A stretch of 64,000 nt of DNA from Bacteroidota bacterium. Its GTDB lineage: Bacteria > Bacteroidota > Bacteroidia > Flavobacteriales > Weeksellaceae. The notes under the pieces are model-generated. The model did not search any database, had not been told where the DNA came from, and was given only the letters and a program-made list of their open reading frames with translations. Made by a program: the position numbers and the translations under genes. Where the stretch lies: assembly GCA_023461035.1 (NCBI GenBank), contig JAEWOD010000042.1:61564-125563 (forward strand). The letters are read 5' to 3'. The number at the start of each line of letters is the position of its first letter. Positions within the stretch are counted from its first letter, which is position 1. Positions 42,021 through 50,197 of the stretch are shown here, piece by piece.

Positions 42021-43244
42021 TTAGAACTTTTCACCATCTTTCCAAACACCGTTCGGCTTCAATTGTCCCTGTAAATAAATAATATCCCGGAAATCCTGGG
42101 TAGGAAATGAAACAAAATCCGCTTTTTTTCCGGTTTCCAAGGTTCCTCTGTCGGTTAAATTCAGGGCTTTGGCCGCGCGAAAAGTAATAGCGGAAAGGAC
42201 TTCCGCCATCGACAATTTCTCAAAAGTCGCCAAAATGGATGCTTGTGTCAGTAAATCGCCCATCGGCGCAGAACCCGGATTCCAGTCCGAGGCAATGCTC
42301 AAACAAGCACCCGCATCAAGCAGTTTTCGGGCAGGTGTATATTGCATTCCCAACCCGATGGATGCGCCGGGTAAAGCAACCGCCACAACATCTGATTTTG
42401 CCAAAAGCCTGATTTCTTCTTCGCCCGAAAATTCCAGATGGTCTGCGCTTACCGCACCGAATTCAACCGCTAAATGGCTTCCGCCCGGCGTGAATTGGTC
42501 GGCATGAATCGTAATTTCAAACCCTTGTTCTTTAGCTTTTTTGAGATAAATTCGACTTTCTTCTACGGAAAAAGCAGATTTTTCGGTGAAAATATCGATT
42601 CGGTTTGCAAGATTTTTTTCTTTCAAAACCGGAAAAATTTCGTTTACCAATGATTCTAAATATTCGGCATTTGAACCGTCATAATCACGCGGTTTCATGT
42701 GCGCACCCAAAAAAGTTGGAAGCACATCTGCTTTGGAAATCTTTTTTACTTCGTTAATTGCATGCAGCATTTTCAGTTCATCTTCCACGGAGAGGCCGTA
42801 GCCGCTTTTGATTTCGAGAGTAGTGATGCCGTTTTGAAGTAATTTTTGGGCTCTTTCAAGTGTTGATTTAACTAAATTTTCCTGTGATTCTTTTCGGGTA
42901 TTGGTTACGGTACTCCAGATTCCGCCACCGCTTTTGGCTATTTCCAGATAGGTTTTTCCATTTAGCCGCATCGCAAAATCTTTGGATCGGTTTCCACCAA
43001 AACAAATATGGGTATGACTGTCCACAAATCCGGGAAGAAGTACATTTTTTTTGTCTATTTCTTCCACTTCAGCATGGGGAAATTCTTTTTTCAAATCGGC
43101 AAACGAAGCGGTTTTCAGGATTTTCCCCTCTTCAGTCAGGACACCTCCGTTTTGGATGATTTCCAGTTCTTCATCTTTTACAGCTCCTTTCAGCGGAATG
43201 TTTTTAAGCGGGATGATTTGGGAAAATGGACCGATTAATTTCAT
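42021..43244 (-). CDS. hutI: Imidazolonepropionase
   Basis: Third enzyme of histidine breakdown: hydrolyses imidazolonepropionate to formiminoglutamate. It has 407 residues, of the amidohydrolase fold: metal ligands in FVDSHTHICFGG, the substrate region GKTYLEIAKSGGGI, a ligand His in TIHADQF, and the final Asp in ASDWNPGSAP. No other hut gene is in the window. The last ~55 nt exist twice (see 40709-40783), so its present 3' end may have been supplied by incoming DNA. Confidence 0.95.
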   Translation of the reverse strand: MKLIGPFSQIIPLKNIPLKGAVKDEELEIIQNGGVLTEEGKILKTASFADLKKEFPHAEVEEIDKKNVLLPGFVDSHTHICFGGNRSKDFAMRLNGKTYLEIAKSGGGIWSTVTNTRKESQENLVKSTLERAQKLLQNGITTLEIKSGYGLSVEDELKMLHAINEVKKISKADVLPTFLGAHMKPRDYDGSNAEYLESLVNEIFPVLKEKNLANRIDIFTEKSAFSVEESRIYLKKAKEQGFEITIHADQFTPGGSHLAVEFGAVSADHLEFSGEEEIRLLAKSDVVAVALPGASIGLGMQYTPARKLLDAGACLSIASDWNPGSAPMGDLLTQASILATFEKLSMAEVLSAITFRAAKALNLTDRGTLETGKKADFVSFPTQDFRDIIYLQGQLKPNGVWKDGEKF

Positions 43245-43284
43245 TTCATCGAATTTTGCGATAAAGATAATTGATTTTCAATTT

Positions 43285-43322
43285 AGCCCAAACAGGGCAT
43301 TAAACCCTATTGGGGCTTTTTA
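43285..43322 (+). other. Orphan terminator-like hairpin
   Basis: AGCCCAAACAGGG pairs with CCCTATTGGGGCT (13 bp, two mismatches) around a 7-nt loop, followed on the plus strand by TTTTT. Both flanking genes are on the minus strand, so a normal terminator role is not explained; it may end an antisense transcript or back up the yceI terminator. Confidence 0.5.
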
Positions 43323-43325
43323 CAA

Positions 43326-43351
43326 ATAAAAAGTCCCGAATGACTCGGGAC
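43326..43351 (-). terminator. rho-independent terminator of yceI
   Basis: On the minus strand GTCCCGA and TCGGGAC form a 7-bp stem followed by TTTTTA, 27 nt beyond the yceI stop. Confidence 0.8.
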
Positions 43352-43377
43352 CTCAATTAAACTATGTAAAAAATTAA

Positions 43378-44037
43378 TTATTTTTTATCTGCCGTAACGT
43401 CCAATTGCAACATTACATCGTCTTTGATGATAGAACCTCCACCACCTTTGAAAGTGATTCCAAAGTCCTGACGGTTGATTTTGAATTCTTCCGATTTGAT
43501 GGTTACTTTATCTCCTTCTTCATTTACATTTGCTTTGAAAGAGATGTTTTTAGGCATTCCTCTGAAATCAAGATTTCCGGAAATTTCAGTGTTGTAATCG
43601 CCTTCTGTTAAAGTTTTTACACCTGTAATTTCAAAAGTCGCTTCCGGGAATTTTTCAACATCCAAAAAGTCAGCTGATTTCAAGTGACCGTCCAATTTTG
43701 CTTTTGATTCAGCGTCTTCGTTCAAATCTGCACTTTCAAAAGTAGTTTGGTCTGCTACAAATTTTCCGGATTCCAAAACACCGCCTTTTACTGAAACCTC
43801 TCCTGATTTTAATTTTACTACTCCATAGTGTCCTTCTTCCGGTTTTGAAGTGTCTTCAAATATTTTTCCACCCTTCCAGGTTACGGAACTGATTCCGGTG
43901 TTTACACTATAAGCCACCGCCTCTGCAGAAGCTGCTGTAGAATCTTGAGCGTCTGTTGCTTCAACCGTATCTTTTGATCCGCAAGATGCCAAAAATGCCA
44001 TTCCGGCAAAGGATAATCCTAATAGTACTTTTCTCAT
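43378..44037 (-). CDS. YceI-family lipoprotein
   Basis: I place the start at ATG 44037, giving 219 residues with a lipoprotein signal (MRKVLLGLSFAGMAFLASC); the longer frame upstream is not supported. After an Ala/Ser/Thr-rich linker, residues ~45-219 form a YceI lipocalin-like barrel that binds isoprenoid-type lipids (SSVTWKGGKIF, HLKSADFLDVEKFPEATF, GNLDFRGMPKNISF). Located in the periplasm or outer membrane. It has its own promoter and terminator. Confidence 0.93.
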   Translation of the reverse strand: MRKVLLGLSFAGMAFLASCGSKDTVEATDAQDSTAASAEAVAYSVNTGISSVTWKGGKIFEDTSKPEEGHYGVVKLKSGEVSVKGGVLESGKFVADQTTFESADLNEDAESKAKLDGHLKSADFLDVEKFPEATFEITGVKTLTEGDYNTEISGNLDFRGMPKNISFKANVNEEGDKVTIKSEEFKINRQDFGITFKGGGGSIIKDDVMLQLDVTADKK

Positions 44038-44053
44038 TTTTTTAAATTTTTGG

Positions 44054-44081
44054 CAAAAATACAGCAAAAAGCCTGCCCAAA
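44054..44081 (-). promoter_or_regulatory. Promoter of yceI
   Basis: On the minus strand TATTTTTG (44054-44061) and an upstream TTTG (44078-44081) match the -7 and -33 elements with a 16-nt spacer; the ATG is 16 nt beyond the -7 box. Confidence 0.65.
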
Positions 44082-44160
44082 AAATTGATTTATGATAAGG
44101 AATTATAATAATCTGATAGTTTTTTAAGAAATCTTGGTAATATTGTACAGATTTGATTCT

Positions 44161-45129
44161 ATGCTCAAAGTACACCATCTCAATTTCAGTTTTCATCCGC
44201 CAAAAATGATACTCCAAAATCTGAATTTTGAAGTTCAGAAAGGAGAGGTTTTGTCTGTTTTGGGCGAAAGCGGAAGTGGAAAATCGACATTGTTGAAATT
44301 GATTTATGGACTGGAAGATGCCTCTTCGGGCGAAATTCAATTTGAAAATCAAAAAGTAACCGGCCCGAAATCCAATCTGATTCCGGGACATCCCGATATG
44401 AAGTTCGTTCCGCAGGAGTTTGATTTGCTCGATTATGTATCCGTTTCAGAAAATGTAGGAAAATACCTGAGCAATTTTAATTTACCGCTGAAAAAGGAAA
44501 CCATAGAAAAATCGTTGGAGGTGGTTAAATTACTTGATTATAAAGATGAATTTCCCACAAAATTGAGTGGCGGCCAACGTCAAAGAGTTTCGATTGCACG
44601 TGCAATTGCGGCCGAGCCCAAACTTCTTTTATTGGACGAGCCTTATTCGCACCTTGACCAGCCATTAAAATCCGAAATCCGGAAAAATATTTGGAATTGG
44701 GCAAAAGAAACAGGCTGTACCGTTATTTTAACTACACATGACGTCAATGATGCGCTTGGTTTTTCGGATAAAATCATCGTACTAAGAGAGGGAATTATTC
44801 TTCAGAATGCGTCACCGGAAAAACTGAGAAATCAACCTGAAAATGAGTATGTAGCAAGTTTACTGGGCGAATATTCCGTTTTGAATTCAGAAGAAATGAA
44901 ACTATTATTTCAAATAGAAATTCCTGAAACTAAAAGAGCCGTCATTTATCCGGAAGAAATTGAAGTGAATGAAAACGGCACCAAATTTCAGGTGAAGGAT
45001 TGTAGATTTAGGGGTCGGGATTATTTGGTAATAGCAGAAAACAAAGGGAGTCATTTGAAATTTTATTCGAATCAAAATCCTGATAATAGCCTTATTGGAC
45101 TTGTTATCAATAATTATCACCTCATTTGA
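44161..45129 (+). CDS. ABC transporter ATP-binding protein with C-terminal regulatory domain
   Basis: Protein of 322 residues from ATG 44161. The ATPase core covers ~1-235: Walker A GESGSGKSTLLKL, Q-loop FVPQEFDLLDYV, signature LSGGQRQRVSIARAIA, Walker B LLLLDEPYSHLD, switch TTHDVND. The last ~85 residues form a TOBE-like domain as in iron, spermidine and sulfate importers. No permease or binding protein is adjacent, so the substrate is unknown. It abuts trmN6 tail to tail with no spacer. Confidence 0.88.
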   Translation: MLKVHHLNFSFHPPKMILQNLNFEVQKGEVLSVLGESGSGKSTLLKLIYGLEDASSGEIQFENQKVTGPKSNLIPGHPDMKFVPQEFDLLDYVSVSENVGKYLSNFNLPLKKETIEKSLEVVKLLDYKDEFPTKLSGGQRQRVSIARAIAAEPKLLLLDEPYSHLDQPLKSEIRKNIWNWAKETGCTVILTTHDVNDALGFSDKIIVLREGIILQNASPEKLRNQPENEYVASLLGEYSVLNSEEMKLLFQIEIPETKRAVIYPEEIEVNENGTKFQVKDCRFRGRDYLVIAENKGSHLKFYSNQNPDNSLIGLVINNYHLI

Positions 45130-45834
45130 TTACATCTTCAGATAAAAATCTTTTGTGAGGGAAATATATTCTTCTGTATAGACGTTTCGGGAAATCTCAA
45201 TGGTCAATTCGTCGATTTGAACGGTCGATTTATTTCGGGAAAGCAACAATAAACTTCTTTTGAAAGACACATTTTTATTTCCTTTTACATGCGTGACTTT
45301 TTCCGGAAACAAATTGGATTTTGAACTCAATTTTAAAAAATAAGACTCTGATTCAAAAGGAATTATGATGGCTAATTTTCCTTCCGGAGCCAATAAACTT
45401 TCAGCACGATGAATCAGTTCTTCAAAAGTCAGATTTGATTGTTGGCGAGCCATATTTCGGGAAGACGGAGTTTTATGTGTCGGCTCAAAAAATGGTGGAT
45501 TGCTGACAATCAGATCAAATTTTTTATCAGAAACAAAGTTTTGTAGAGATGAGTGTATAACCGAAATTCTTTTGTTGAACTTGCTTTTGGAAACGTTGAA
45601 TTGAGCTTCCATAAAAGCATTTTCATCGATTTCTATTCCGGTAATTTCTGTTCCTGGAAAGCGTTGGGCAATCATTAAGGAAATAAGCCCGGTTCCGGTT
45701 CCTATGTCGAGTATTTTTCCGGGGTTTTCAGTATTGACCCATGCGCCCAAAAGCACTCCGTCAGTTCCGATTTTCATCGCTGATTTTTCCTGAACAATTG
45801 AAAATTCTTTGAATCTAAAAGCTTGTTTTTCCAT
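45130..45834 (-). CDS. trmN6: tRNA1(Val) (adenine37-N6)-methyltransferase
   Basis: Protein of 234 residues from ATG 45834. N-terminal FRFKEFSIVQEKSAMKIGTD precedes the SAM-binding motif I ILDIGTGTGLISLMIAQR; the catalytic NPPF motif is in DLIVSNPPFFEP, typical of N6-adenine methyltransferases of the YfiC group. The longer upstream frame lies inside the kinase gene. It overlaps the sensor kinase 3' end by 20 nt. Confidence 0.9.
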   Translation of the reverse strand: MEKQAFRFKEFSIVQEKSAMKIGTDGVLLGAWVNTENPGKILDIGTGTGLISLMIAQRFPGTEITGIEIDENAFMEAQFNVSKSKFNKRISVIHSSLQNFVSDKKFDLIVSNPPFFEPTHKTPSSRNMARQQSNLTFEELIHRAESLLAPEGKLAIIIPFESESYFLKLSSKSNLFPEKVTHVKGNKNVSFKRSLLLLSRNKSTVQIDELTIEISRNVYTEEYISLTKDFYLKM

Positions 45835-47263
45835 GAGGAATTTTGATGATAAATTCTGTTCCGCGGTTTTCTTCGCTCTGGTAACGGATTTCACCATTAT
45901 AGTCTTCGACTATTTTTTTTACCATAGCCAGTCCGAGCCCCATTCCACCTGTAGTGGTTGTGAATTTAGGTTCGAAAATTTTGTCACCTAGATTAGGAGG
46001 AATTCCTATACCATTATCAGAAATCCGAATAACCACCAAATCTTTCATTTTTTGGAGAATCACGCTTATTTCCGGTTTTCGCTCACTGGGAACAGCCTGA
46101 ATGGCATTTTTAACCAAATTGGTAATAATGCGGATAAGATAGATTTTATCGAAATGTAATTTCAAATCTTTCACTTGAGATTGAAAACTCACAGAATTTT
46201 CCGGAAAGATTTCAAGAGCTGTTTCAATGGTATTTACAGCATCGATTTCTTCATCTTTACGCAATGGCATACGAGCAAAGTCAGAAAAAGCTTCTGCTAT
46301 TGCTGACATGGTGTCAATCTGGGTAACAAGTGTATCTGAAAGGTCGGTTAATTTTTCACGAGAATCCGGATCGTTGGGATCGTATTTGCGTACGTAATTC
46401 TGGATCATCATACGCATGGGCGTTAATGGATTTTTGATTTCGTGGGCTACTTGTTTGGCCATTTCGCGCCATGCTTCTTCGCGTTCTGTCAGAGCCAATA
46501 AGTTGGATTGATGATTCAGTTTTTCGAGCATTTCGTTGTACGAATCCACTAAGGGTTTTAACTCGTCTTTACGTTGATATTCGATAGGTTTATTGTGAAT
46601 GACCACGTCGGTTTGTTTAATTTTTCCGGCGATTAATCCTATTTTTCGTGTGATTTGTTTGGCCATAATCCAGGACAGAAAACCTCCGACGATCAAAACC
46701 AAAATCAAAACGCCCGCAAAGCGGCTTAAAAGGGCGTTCATATTTTCTTTAAATAAGGGATCTTCCGATTTATAGGGAAGATTTACGATGGCAACGGGTT
46801 CTCCTTTATAATTATTAATATATTGATAGGTAGTAATATAGGTCTTTCCCCTCCCGGCGTCAATAGGTATTTCCAAATATTCCAGATTTCGGGACAGGCT
46901 GTCTAGAACTCGGTCGGGTAAAACCCGGACCGGAACATCTGCAGATTCGGTAGTGAGCATCAGATTTCCTCTGACGTCAAACACGTTTATATCGGTTTTA
47001 TGAACATCTGAAATGCCTAAAATGACATTTTCCAAAACGTCATAGATATTTTGGTTGGTCGCTAAATTTGGGTAACGGTCCAATTCATAGTCGATGGCGG
47101 CAATAACCTGCTTTTCTTTTGCTTTTAGCAATTCTTCCGCAAAAACCCGGTTTTGTTCCTGAAAATTATAGGTAGTAATAAAAATGATGAAAACCGACGT
47201 AAATAGCAGGACTAAAAACATTGCAGCAAAAATCCTTTGGGATAAATTAAGCCGGGTTATCAT
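45815..47263 (-). CDS. Sensor histidine kinase (NtrY-like)
   Basis: Protein of 482 residues: transmembrane segment at ~12-32, periplasmic sensor ~33-165, second transmembrane segment ~168-190 (FAGVLILVLIVGGFLSWIM), HAMP to ~255, HisKA with the phosphorylated His in AKQVAHEIKNPLTPMRMM, and an ATPase domain with N box NLVKNAIQAVPS, DNGIGIPPNL and GGMGLGLAMVKKI. No response regulator gene is near, so it is an orphan kinase. It begins 3 nt after ribE. Confidence 0.92.
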   Translation of the reverse strand: MITRLNLSQRIFAAMFLVLLFTSVFIIFITTYNFQEQNRVFAEELLKAKEKQVIAAIDYELDRYPNLATNQNIYDVLENVILGISDVHKTDINVFDVRGNLMLTTESADVPVRVLPDRVLDSLSRNLEYLEIPIDAGRGKTYITTYQYINNYKGEPVAIVNLPYKSEDPLFKENMNALLSRFAGVLILVLIVGGFLSWIMAKQITRKIGLIAGKIKQTDVVIHNKPIEYQRKDELKPLVDSYNEMLEKLNHQSNLLALTEREEAWREMAKQVAHEIKNPLTPMRMMIQNYVRKYDPNDPDSREKLTDLSDTLVTQIDTMSAIAEAFSDFARMPLRKDEEIDAVNTIETALEIFPENSVSFQSQVKDLKLHFDKIYLIRIITNLVKNAIQAVPSERKPEISVILQKMKDLVVIRISDNGIGIPPNLGDKIFEPKFTTTTGGMGLGLAMVKKIVEDYNGEIRYQSEENRGTEFIIKIPHGKTSF

Positions 47264-47266
47264 ATT

Positions 47267-47854
47267 TTATCGGTTCATCAAACGCTGTATGTACTTTCCG
47301 AGTATATCAAATTCTAAATTTACGGTTTCTCCGGGTTTCAATACGTGTAAATTGGTATTTTCCCAAGTATAGGGAATGATGGCAACTGAAAATTCACCAA
47401 ATTTTGAATTGACAACCGTCAGACTTACCCCATTCACACAAATGGAACCTTTGGGAACCGTAACGTTTCCTGTAGAATTTTCATCATACTGAAAATCAAG
47501 CAGATAACTTCCATTTTCATTCTCCAACGATTTCAAAACGGCTGTTTGATCCACATGACCCTGTACGATGTGTCCGTCCAAACGGTCATTGAGTCGCATA
47601 CATCGTTCCAGGTTGACTTTGTCCCCTACGGAAATCTGGCCCAAATTGGTTTTTTTCAGCGTTTCGTCGATGGCGGTAACTTTATAAGCCGAATCGGAAA
47701 TTTCTACAACGGTTAAACAAACTCCGTTGTGGGAAATGCTTTGGTCAATTTTTAATTCGTTTGTAAAATTACAACTTAACCAAAAATGAAGATTGCTTCC
47801 TTCTTTTTCTATTTTTTCAACCCGGGCAATATTTTCAACGATTCCTGTAAACAC
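47267..47854 (-). CDS. ribE: Riboflavin synthase, alpha subunit
   Basis: Dismutates two 6,7-dimethyl-8-ribityllumazine molecules to riboflavin, the step after ribH. It has 195 residues in two similar lumazine-binding barrels: MFTGIVENIARV with ISHNGVCLTVVEI in the first, and GHIVQGHVDQTAVLKSL with SICVNGVSLTVV in the second. Length is normal. It starts 7 nt after the M28 peptidase gene start side boundary, that is, the peptidase gene lies immediately upstream on the chromosome map but downstream genes are the kinase and trmN6. Confidence 0.95.
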   Translation of the reverse strand: MFTGIVENIARVEKIEKEGSNLHFWLSCNFTNELKIDQSISHNGVCLTVVEISDSAYKVTAIDETLKKTNLGQISVGDKVNLERCMRLNDRLDGHIVQGHVDQTAVLKSLENENGSYLLDFQYDENSTGNVTVPKGSICVNGVSLTVVNSKFGEFSVAIIPYTWENTNLHVLKPGETVNLEFDILGKYIQRLMNR

Positions 47855-47861
47855 AAGAGGT

Positions 47862-49019
47862 TTATTTATGGTTAATGATAATTTTTTTGGACGAATTTAT
47901 CTTTTCACCCATCAGGTTTAAAAGATAAACGCCATTGGGAAGATGAGACGTATCGATTTTGGTTTCATTTTCGATTTGAGAAGAATTCCAAACGGCTTTT
48001 CCGGTTAGATCTGTCAGTTGCATTTTTGTAATGCTTTTCGAATTGGTTTGCACGGTCAATAAATCATCTGCCGGATTGGGATAAATCTGCAGAAAACCCA
48101 ATTGAGAATCATTTACAGCCATGTCGTCTTGTACCACGGCAAAATGACAAAGCGCTCCCAGCGATGCTTTGGCGACTTGGTGGATAAAATTGAAATCTAC
48201 ATTTTCCAAAGTGTCATCCGGGCTATGCGGATAGGGTGATTCGTTGTATTCATACAATCCGGTTATCACAAAACCTTCTTCCTGAAAAGGCACATAGTCA
48301 GAACCATAGGCTTCTGCCAGATTGGTTTCCAGATCAGAATAAAGTTCGACGCAAGTCATCAATTGATTGGTAAACTGAGCAGATTGGTTATTGTTTCCAT
48401 TGGGATTAGATTCATCTCTTTCACAAGTAATGGTATCATTGATTTCTCCAGCCACACCGCCCACCTGGTCGATGTTAAATACGAGTCTGATGTCCAGATT
48501 TTGTGGTAAAACGATATCTTCCACATATTGATAACTACCGATTAATCCCCATTCTTCAGCCGTAAAATGGATGAATTTGATGGAATATTCGGTTGGAATA
48601 TCTTTTAAAATTCGCGCCAGTTCCAGTAAAATCACGGTTCCGCTTCCGTTATCATTGGCGCCTGGGCCGTTGATGGTATCGTAATGTCCGTCAATGATGA
48701 TATAAGTGTCGGGATAAACCGTTCCGGTTTTGGTAACGATGAGGTTATAACCTGTTTCACCCCAGGCCGAAACTTGGTGTTGTTCTATAGATGTATAGCC
48801 CCAAGATTCATAAAGATCTTTCAACCAATTCAGTGCATTTGCTCCTGCCTGGGAACCCAATTGTTTTTCGCCGAAATTGGCAAAACTTGTCAGATTGGTT
48901 TGCAAATTGGAGGCGCTTACCTGATTGACCAAGTTCTGATAATAGTCGTTGTGTTGTTGTCCGGAAAGATTGATAGAAATAAAAATTCCAAAGACAAAAA
49001 GTGTGTGTGTTAGTTTCAT
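47862..49019 (-). CDS. M28-family zinc metallopeptidase with T9SS sorting domain
   Basis: Secreted aminopeptidase-like protein of 385 residues: signal peptide (MKLTHTLFVFGIFISINLSG), then the M28 domain with zinc ligands in DGHYDTINGPGANDNGSGT, the catalytic Glu in TAEEWGLIGSYQY and the last His in SPYPHSPDDTLENV. The final ~75 residues form a T9SS type A sorting domain (FLQIYPNPADDLLTV through YLLNLMGEKINSSKK). It should be exported by the Sec system and then by T9SS to the cell surface or medium. Confidence 0.93.
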   Translation of the reverse strand: MKLTHTLFVFGIFISINLSGQQHNDYYQNLVNQVSASNLQTNLTSFANFGEKQLGSQAGANALNWLKDLYESWGYTSIEQHQVSAWGETGYNLIVTKTGTVYPDTYIIIDGHYDTINGPGANDNGSGTVILLELARILKDIPTEYSIKFIHFTAEEWGLIGSYQYVEDIVLPQNLDIRLVFNIDQVGGVAGEINDTITCERDESNPNGNNNQSAQFTNQLMTCVELYSDLETNLAEAYGSDYVPFQEEGFVITGLYEYNESPYPHSPDDTLENVDFNFIHQVAKASLGALCHFAVVQDDMAVNDSQLGFLQIYPNPADDLLTVQTNSKSITKMQLTDLTGKAVWNSSQIENETKIDTSHLPNGVYLLNLMGEKINSSKKIIINHK

Positions 49020-49054
49020 TTTGGGATTAAAATATGGCGATAAAAGTACAATTT

Positions 49055-49095
49055 TTTAAAAAATAAACCCTTTAATTTAAACAAATTAAAGGGTT
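49055..49095 (-). terminator. rho-independent terminator of brxA
   Basis: AACCCTTTAATTT (49066-49078) and AAATTAAAGGGTT (49083-49095) form a perfect 13-bp stem with a 4-nt loop; on the minus strand it is followed by TATTTTTT. Confidence 0.85.
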
Positions 49096-49117
49096 GTATG
49101 TCGCTTAAATTAGAATT

Positions 49118-49528
49118 TTAAACAAATTCGGCATAAGCCTGTTTCAGATTTTCTGCAATCGCCTGTGCTGAATGCCCTTCGATGTGGTGACGCTCTAACA
49201 TATGCACCAATTCCCCGTCTTTAAATAAAGCCACCGCAGGTGAACTCGGAGGAAAAGGCATCAAATATTCACGTACACGTTTTACCGCATCTAAATCAAA
49301 TCCGGCGAAAACCGTAGTCAAATTGTCCGGTACTTTATCGCCTGTCAATGATAAAAGCACACCAGGGCGGGCAGCACCTGCGGCACATCCACAAACACTG
49401 TTTACCATCACCAAAGTCGTTCCTTCTTTTTTCATCGCTTCATCCACTTTTTCTGCGGTTATCAAATCCTCAAACCCATTAAAAGTTAATTGTTCTTTCA
49501 TGGGCATTACTATTTCTTCCGGATACAT
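49118..49528 (-). CDS. BrxA/BrxB-family bacilliredoxin
   Basis: Protein of 136 residues with the CGC redox motif in MVNSVCGCAAGAARPG and the conserved FAGFDLDAVKRVREYL and PPSSPAVALFKDGELVHMLERH. In Bacillus such proteins remove bacillithiol from mixed disulfides. Whether this organism makes bacillithiol is not shown; some Bacteroidota do. The gene has its own promoter and terminator and is divergent from rnpA. Confidence 0.92.
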   Translation of the reverse strand: MYPEEIVMPMKEQLTFNGFEDLITAEKVDEAMKKEGTTLVMVNSVCGCAAGAARPGVLLSLTGDKVPDNLTTVFAGFDLDAVKRVREYLMPFPPSSPAVALFKDGELVHMLERHHIEGHSAQAIAENLKQAYAEFV

Positions 49529-49552
49529 TTCTTAAAAATTTAAATTTGCACA

Positions 49553-49560
49553 CAAAATTA
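49553..49560 (-). promoter_or_regulatory. TAnnTTTG -7 box of the bacilliredoxin gene
   Basis: TAATTTTG on the minus strand, 24 nt before its ATG. Confidence 0.6.
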
Positions 49561-49589
49561 GGCATTCTTTATTATTTCTTCGAATGAAT

Positions 49590-49597
49590 TACCTTTG
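49590..49597 (+). promoter_or_regulatory. TAnnTTTG -7 box of rnpA
   Basis: TACCTTTG, 29 nt before ATG 49627 and back to back with the bacilliredoxin promoter. Confidence 0.6.
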
Positions 49598-49626
49598 AAT
49601 TAATTATGGGATTATAATTTGAATTG

Positions 49627-50007
49627 ATGAAGTTTACATTGGGCGCCGATAAAAGGCTGAAAAGTCAAAAAAAGATAGAACGGCTTTTTCTTTCAGGGAA
49701 AAGAGCACAATCTTTTCCACTCAAATCGGTTTTTTTCTTTGACCCCGACGAACTTGCCGGTGTTCAAATCGCAGTCAGCGTTCCCAAAAAATTATTCAAA
49801 AAAGCAGCAGACCGGAATTTGCTCAAACGACGTATGAGAGAAGCATTTCGGCGACACCAGCATCAATTGAAACTTCAAAATAAATTGGAAGTGATGTTTA
49901 TTTATTCATTCCATGAAATAAAAGATTTTGCTAAAATCGAAAAAGCTATTCTTGTTTTGATCGATTCTCTAAATTCGCTTTCAACCGATAATATTTCAGA
50001 AAAATAG
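49627..50007 (+). CDS. rnpA: Ribonuclease P protein component
   Basis: Protein subunit of RNase P, which matures tRNA 5' ends. I use ATG 49627 (126 residues; a TTG lies one codon upstream). The family signature is AADRNLLKRRMREAFRRH, and FTLGADKRLKSQKKIERLF is the typical N-terminus. It is not linked to rpmH or yidC here, as is usual in Bacteroidota. Its last 62 nt overlap the 3' end of the small membrane protein gene on the other strand. Confidence 0.93.
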   Translation: MKFTLGADKRLKSQKKIERLFLSGKRAQSFPLKSVFFFDPDELAGVQIAVSVPKKLFKKAADRNLLKRRMREAFRRHQHQLKLQNKLEVMFIYSFHEIKDFAKIEKAILVLIDSLNSLSTDNISEK

Positions 50008-50167
50008 CGCAAAGAACCAACCCGCAAACCCCGGCTCCCAAACCGATGATATAAGGCCGGTTTTCCTCACTCAAAATGCCCGATTCGTAATCCATAGACA
50101 CCAGATTGAATATAAACGAGCCCAAAATGATAACGAGGGAAATATAAACAAATGTTTTCATTTTCAA
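49946..50167 (-). CDS. Small two-helix membrane protein
   Basis: Protein of 73 residues with two hydrophobic segments (~5-23 and ~40-60) and a charged C-terminal tail. Similar small proteins of unknown function are found behind rnpA in flavobacteria, which supports it as a real gene. It overlaps the rnpA 3' end by 62 nt on the opposite strand, so the two messages could pair. Confidence 0.6.
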   Translation of the reverse strand: MKMKTFVYISLVIILGSFIFNLVSMDYESGILSEENRPYIIGLGAGVCGLVLCAIFLKYYRLKANLENRSKQE

Positions 50168-50197
50168 TTTTTTAAGTCAATTCTTTCGAATTGAGAA

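Noticed and set aside
44038..44391. Long N-terminal extension of the YceI protein
   Set aside because: It crosses the promoter and the divergent ABC gene start; the lipoprotein signal begins at ATG 44037.
44593..44606. TTGCACGTGCAA palindrome resembling parS
   Set aside because: It lies in the ABC signature region codons (IARAIAA) and lacks the TTC/GAA flanks of parS.
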